A program made the translations under genes and the position numbers. Positions 21,349-22,430 of a stretch of DNA of 22,430 nucleotides are shown here, piece by piece; the first letter of the stretch is position 1; each line of letters opens with the position of its first letter. The stretch comes from Saccoglossus kowalevskii (lineage: Eukaryota; Hemichordata; Enteropneusta; Harrimaniidae). The notes below the pieces were generated by a model that saw only the letters and a program-made list of their open reading frames with translations, was not told where the DNA came from and ran no database searches. The stretch lies in contig NW_003156757.1 in NCBI RefSeq assembly GCF_000003605.2, forward strand, positions 59,682 through 82,111, in the 5' to 3' direction.

Positions 21349-22214
21349 GTGTGTGGAATAAAATTTGCATGATGGATACAAATGTATGGTATATAATCTG
21401 CATATAAAAACAAGTGTGTGGATTCGACCCTCATTAATTACAGCCTGCACGTGTGTGTGGCAGAGAATCTGCACATGAATGCAAGTGTGGGTAAAGTATT
21501 TGCATACAGCCACGAGTATATCTGACTATGAATACATGTGTGTGGTATAGAATATGAATACTAGTGTGTGGTATAGAATATGCATATGAATAAAAGTGTG
21601 TAGTGTAGAGTATGCATATGAATATAAGTGTGGCATAGAATATAACTGTATGTGGCATATAATCTGCATAATAGTACAAGTGTGTGGTAAAGAGTATGCA
21701 TATGAATATAAGTATGTGGAATAGAATATGAATAAAAGTGTGGTAAAGAATATGCATATGAATACAAGTGTGGGATATGGAGTCCGCATGTGTAAACATA
21801 TGTGTGTAGTATAGAATCTGAATATGAGTACAAGTGCGTGATATGGACTGCACAAGCGTACAAGTGTGTGACTCACAATTTGCTTATGCTTAAAATGTGT
21901 GCTATATAATCTGCATATGAATACAAGTGTGTGATAAAGAATATGCATATGAATACAAGTGTGGGATATAGAGTATGTTTATGAAAAACAGTGTGCAATA
22001 TAGAATGTTTATGAATACATAAATGAATATGTGAGGTATCCAGTCCGCATATGAATACAACTGTGTGTGGTGTAGAGTTTGCATATGAATACAACTGTGT
22101 GTGGTGTAGAGTTTGCATATGAGAACACGTGTGTTGTATATAATCTGCATAAGAGTATAAGTGTATGGTATCCTATCTGCAAATAAATACACGTGTGTAG
22201 TTTACAATCTGTAT
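21349..22214. repeat. Degenerate minisatellite, unit about 32 bp, about 28 units
   Basis: The unit reads roughly GTGTGTGGTATAGAAT followed by ATGCATATGAATACAA. Units vary from about 20 to 38 bases through small insertions and deletions. The best-preserved copies are in the middle (for example around 21562-21625 and 21908-21960), and copies near 21415-21540 are the most degraded. On the minus strand the consensus has no TAA, TAG or TGA, and 32 is not a multiple of 3, so long overlapping open frames appear in all three minus phases between 21434 and 22242. Their translations are tyrosine/histidine/threonine-rich words cycling through three readings. They are a by-product of the repeat and not genes: variable unit length would shift any real reading frame. 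Confidence 0.9.
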
Positions 22215-22430
22215 ATAATGTATAGATCACAATGACTCGCACAGACTATGGTAAATAACACACGAATTATAATGTATAGACCACATTGACTCACACAGAT
22301 TATGGTAAATAAGACACTCAAACTATAATGTATATACCACATTGACTCGCACAGACTATGGTAAATAAGACACTCAAACTATAATGTATATACCACATTG
22401 ACTCGCACAGACTATGGTAAATAAGACACT
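22215..22430. repeat. 56-bp satellite array, edge units, runs off the window
   Basis: Unit starts are at 22215, 22269, 22325 and 22381, giving periods of 54, 56 and 56. Each unit begins ATAATGTATA and contains CACAGA(C/T)TATGGTAAATAA. The last two copies are identical over the 50 bases visible in both. The second copy differs from the third at three positions, and the first is shorter and more diverged. This gradient is what the outer edge of a satellite array looks like. The array abuts the 32-bp minisatellite directly. Confidence 0.92.

Noticed and set aside
21418-21432. GGATTCGACCC as a tRNA B box
   Set aside because: It lies in a degraded minisatellite unit with no A box or cloverleaf around it.
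21434-22242. Six overlapping minus strand frames of 77-140 codons as repetitive secreted proteins
   Set aside because: All are translations of the 32-bp minisatellite in different phases. Unit length varies irregularly, which a coding repeat would not tolerate.

Overview
The window looks like nuclear DNA of an animal, probably an invertebrate. It is AT-rich (about one third G+C, judged by eye), with long non-coding stretches, splice-like signals (polypyrimidine tract plus CAG, and AG|GTAAGT), AATAAA poly(A) signals, a decayed DNA transposon, simple repeats and two tandem satellite arrays. There are no bacterial operons, Shine-Dalgarno sites, rRNA, tRNA or CRISPR arrays that I can see. The species cannot be fixed from the sequence alone.

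Layout. The left end (1-935) is best read as an intron followed by the last coding exon of a + strand gene. The exon encodes a short acidic tail ending in a basic KKQR patch, and a possible poly(A) site follows near 1265. From 1289 to 8891 no gene is recognised. This stretch holds a somewhat less AT-rich block with several short open frames (3041-3953), a possible retroelement tail ending in a TGAC repeat (5610-5653), a (TGAT)n tract (7088-7115) and hairpins. At 8892-9241 lies the broken 3' part of a transposase of the pogo/Tigger/CENP-B (DDE_1) superfamily. The interval 9242-18123 is again mostly featureless. It contains a diverged 73-bp tandem array (11729-11947), two 10-base G/C homopolymers and a very AT-rich block dense in AATTGC motifs (16196-16460).

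The right third may carry a second + strand transcription unit. A TATA-like palindrome (18121-18132) is followed by an ATG-free stretch that ends in a strong donor (18331/18332). About 2.9 kb further on, a well-formed branch point, polypyrimidine tract and CAG introduce a CpG-rich exon at 21239 with AATAAA at 21357. These ends are consistent with one gene, but nothing in the sequence links them.

The window ends in repeats. A degenerate 32-bp minisatellite of about 28 units (21349-22214) abuts a 56-bp satellite (22215-22430) whose units become identical toward the window edge, so the array probably continues outside.

Almost all open reading frames here are short and within chance expectation for this base composition. 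The long overlapping minus-strand frames at 21434-22242 are translations of the minisatellite, not genes. I found no previously undescribed multi-gene system. The most useful leads are the tandem splice acceptor made by an 18-bp duplication, the transposase fossil, the 73-bp array and the satellite edge.
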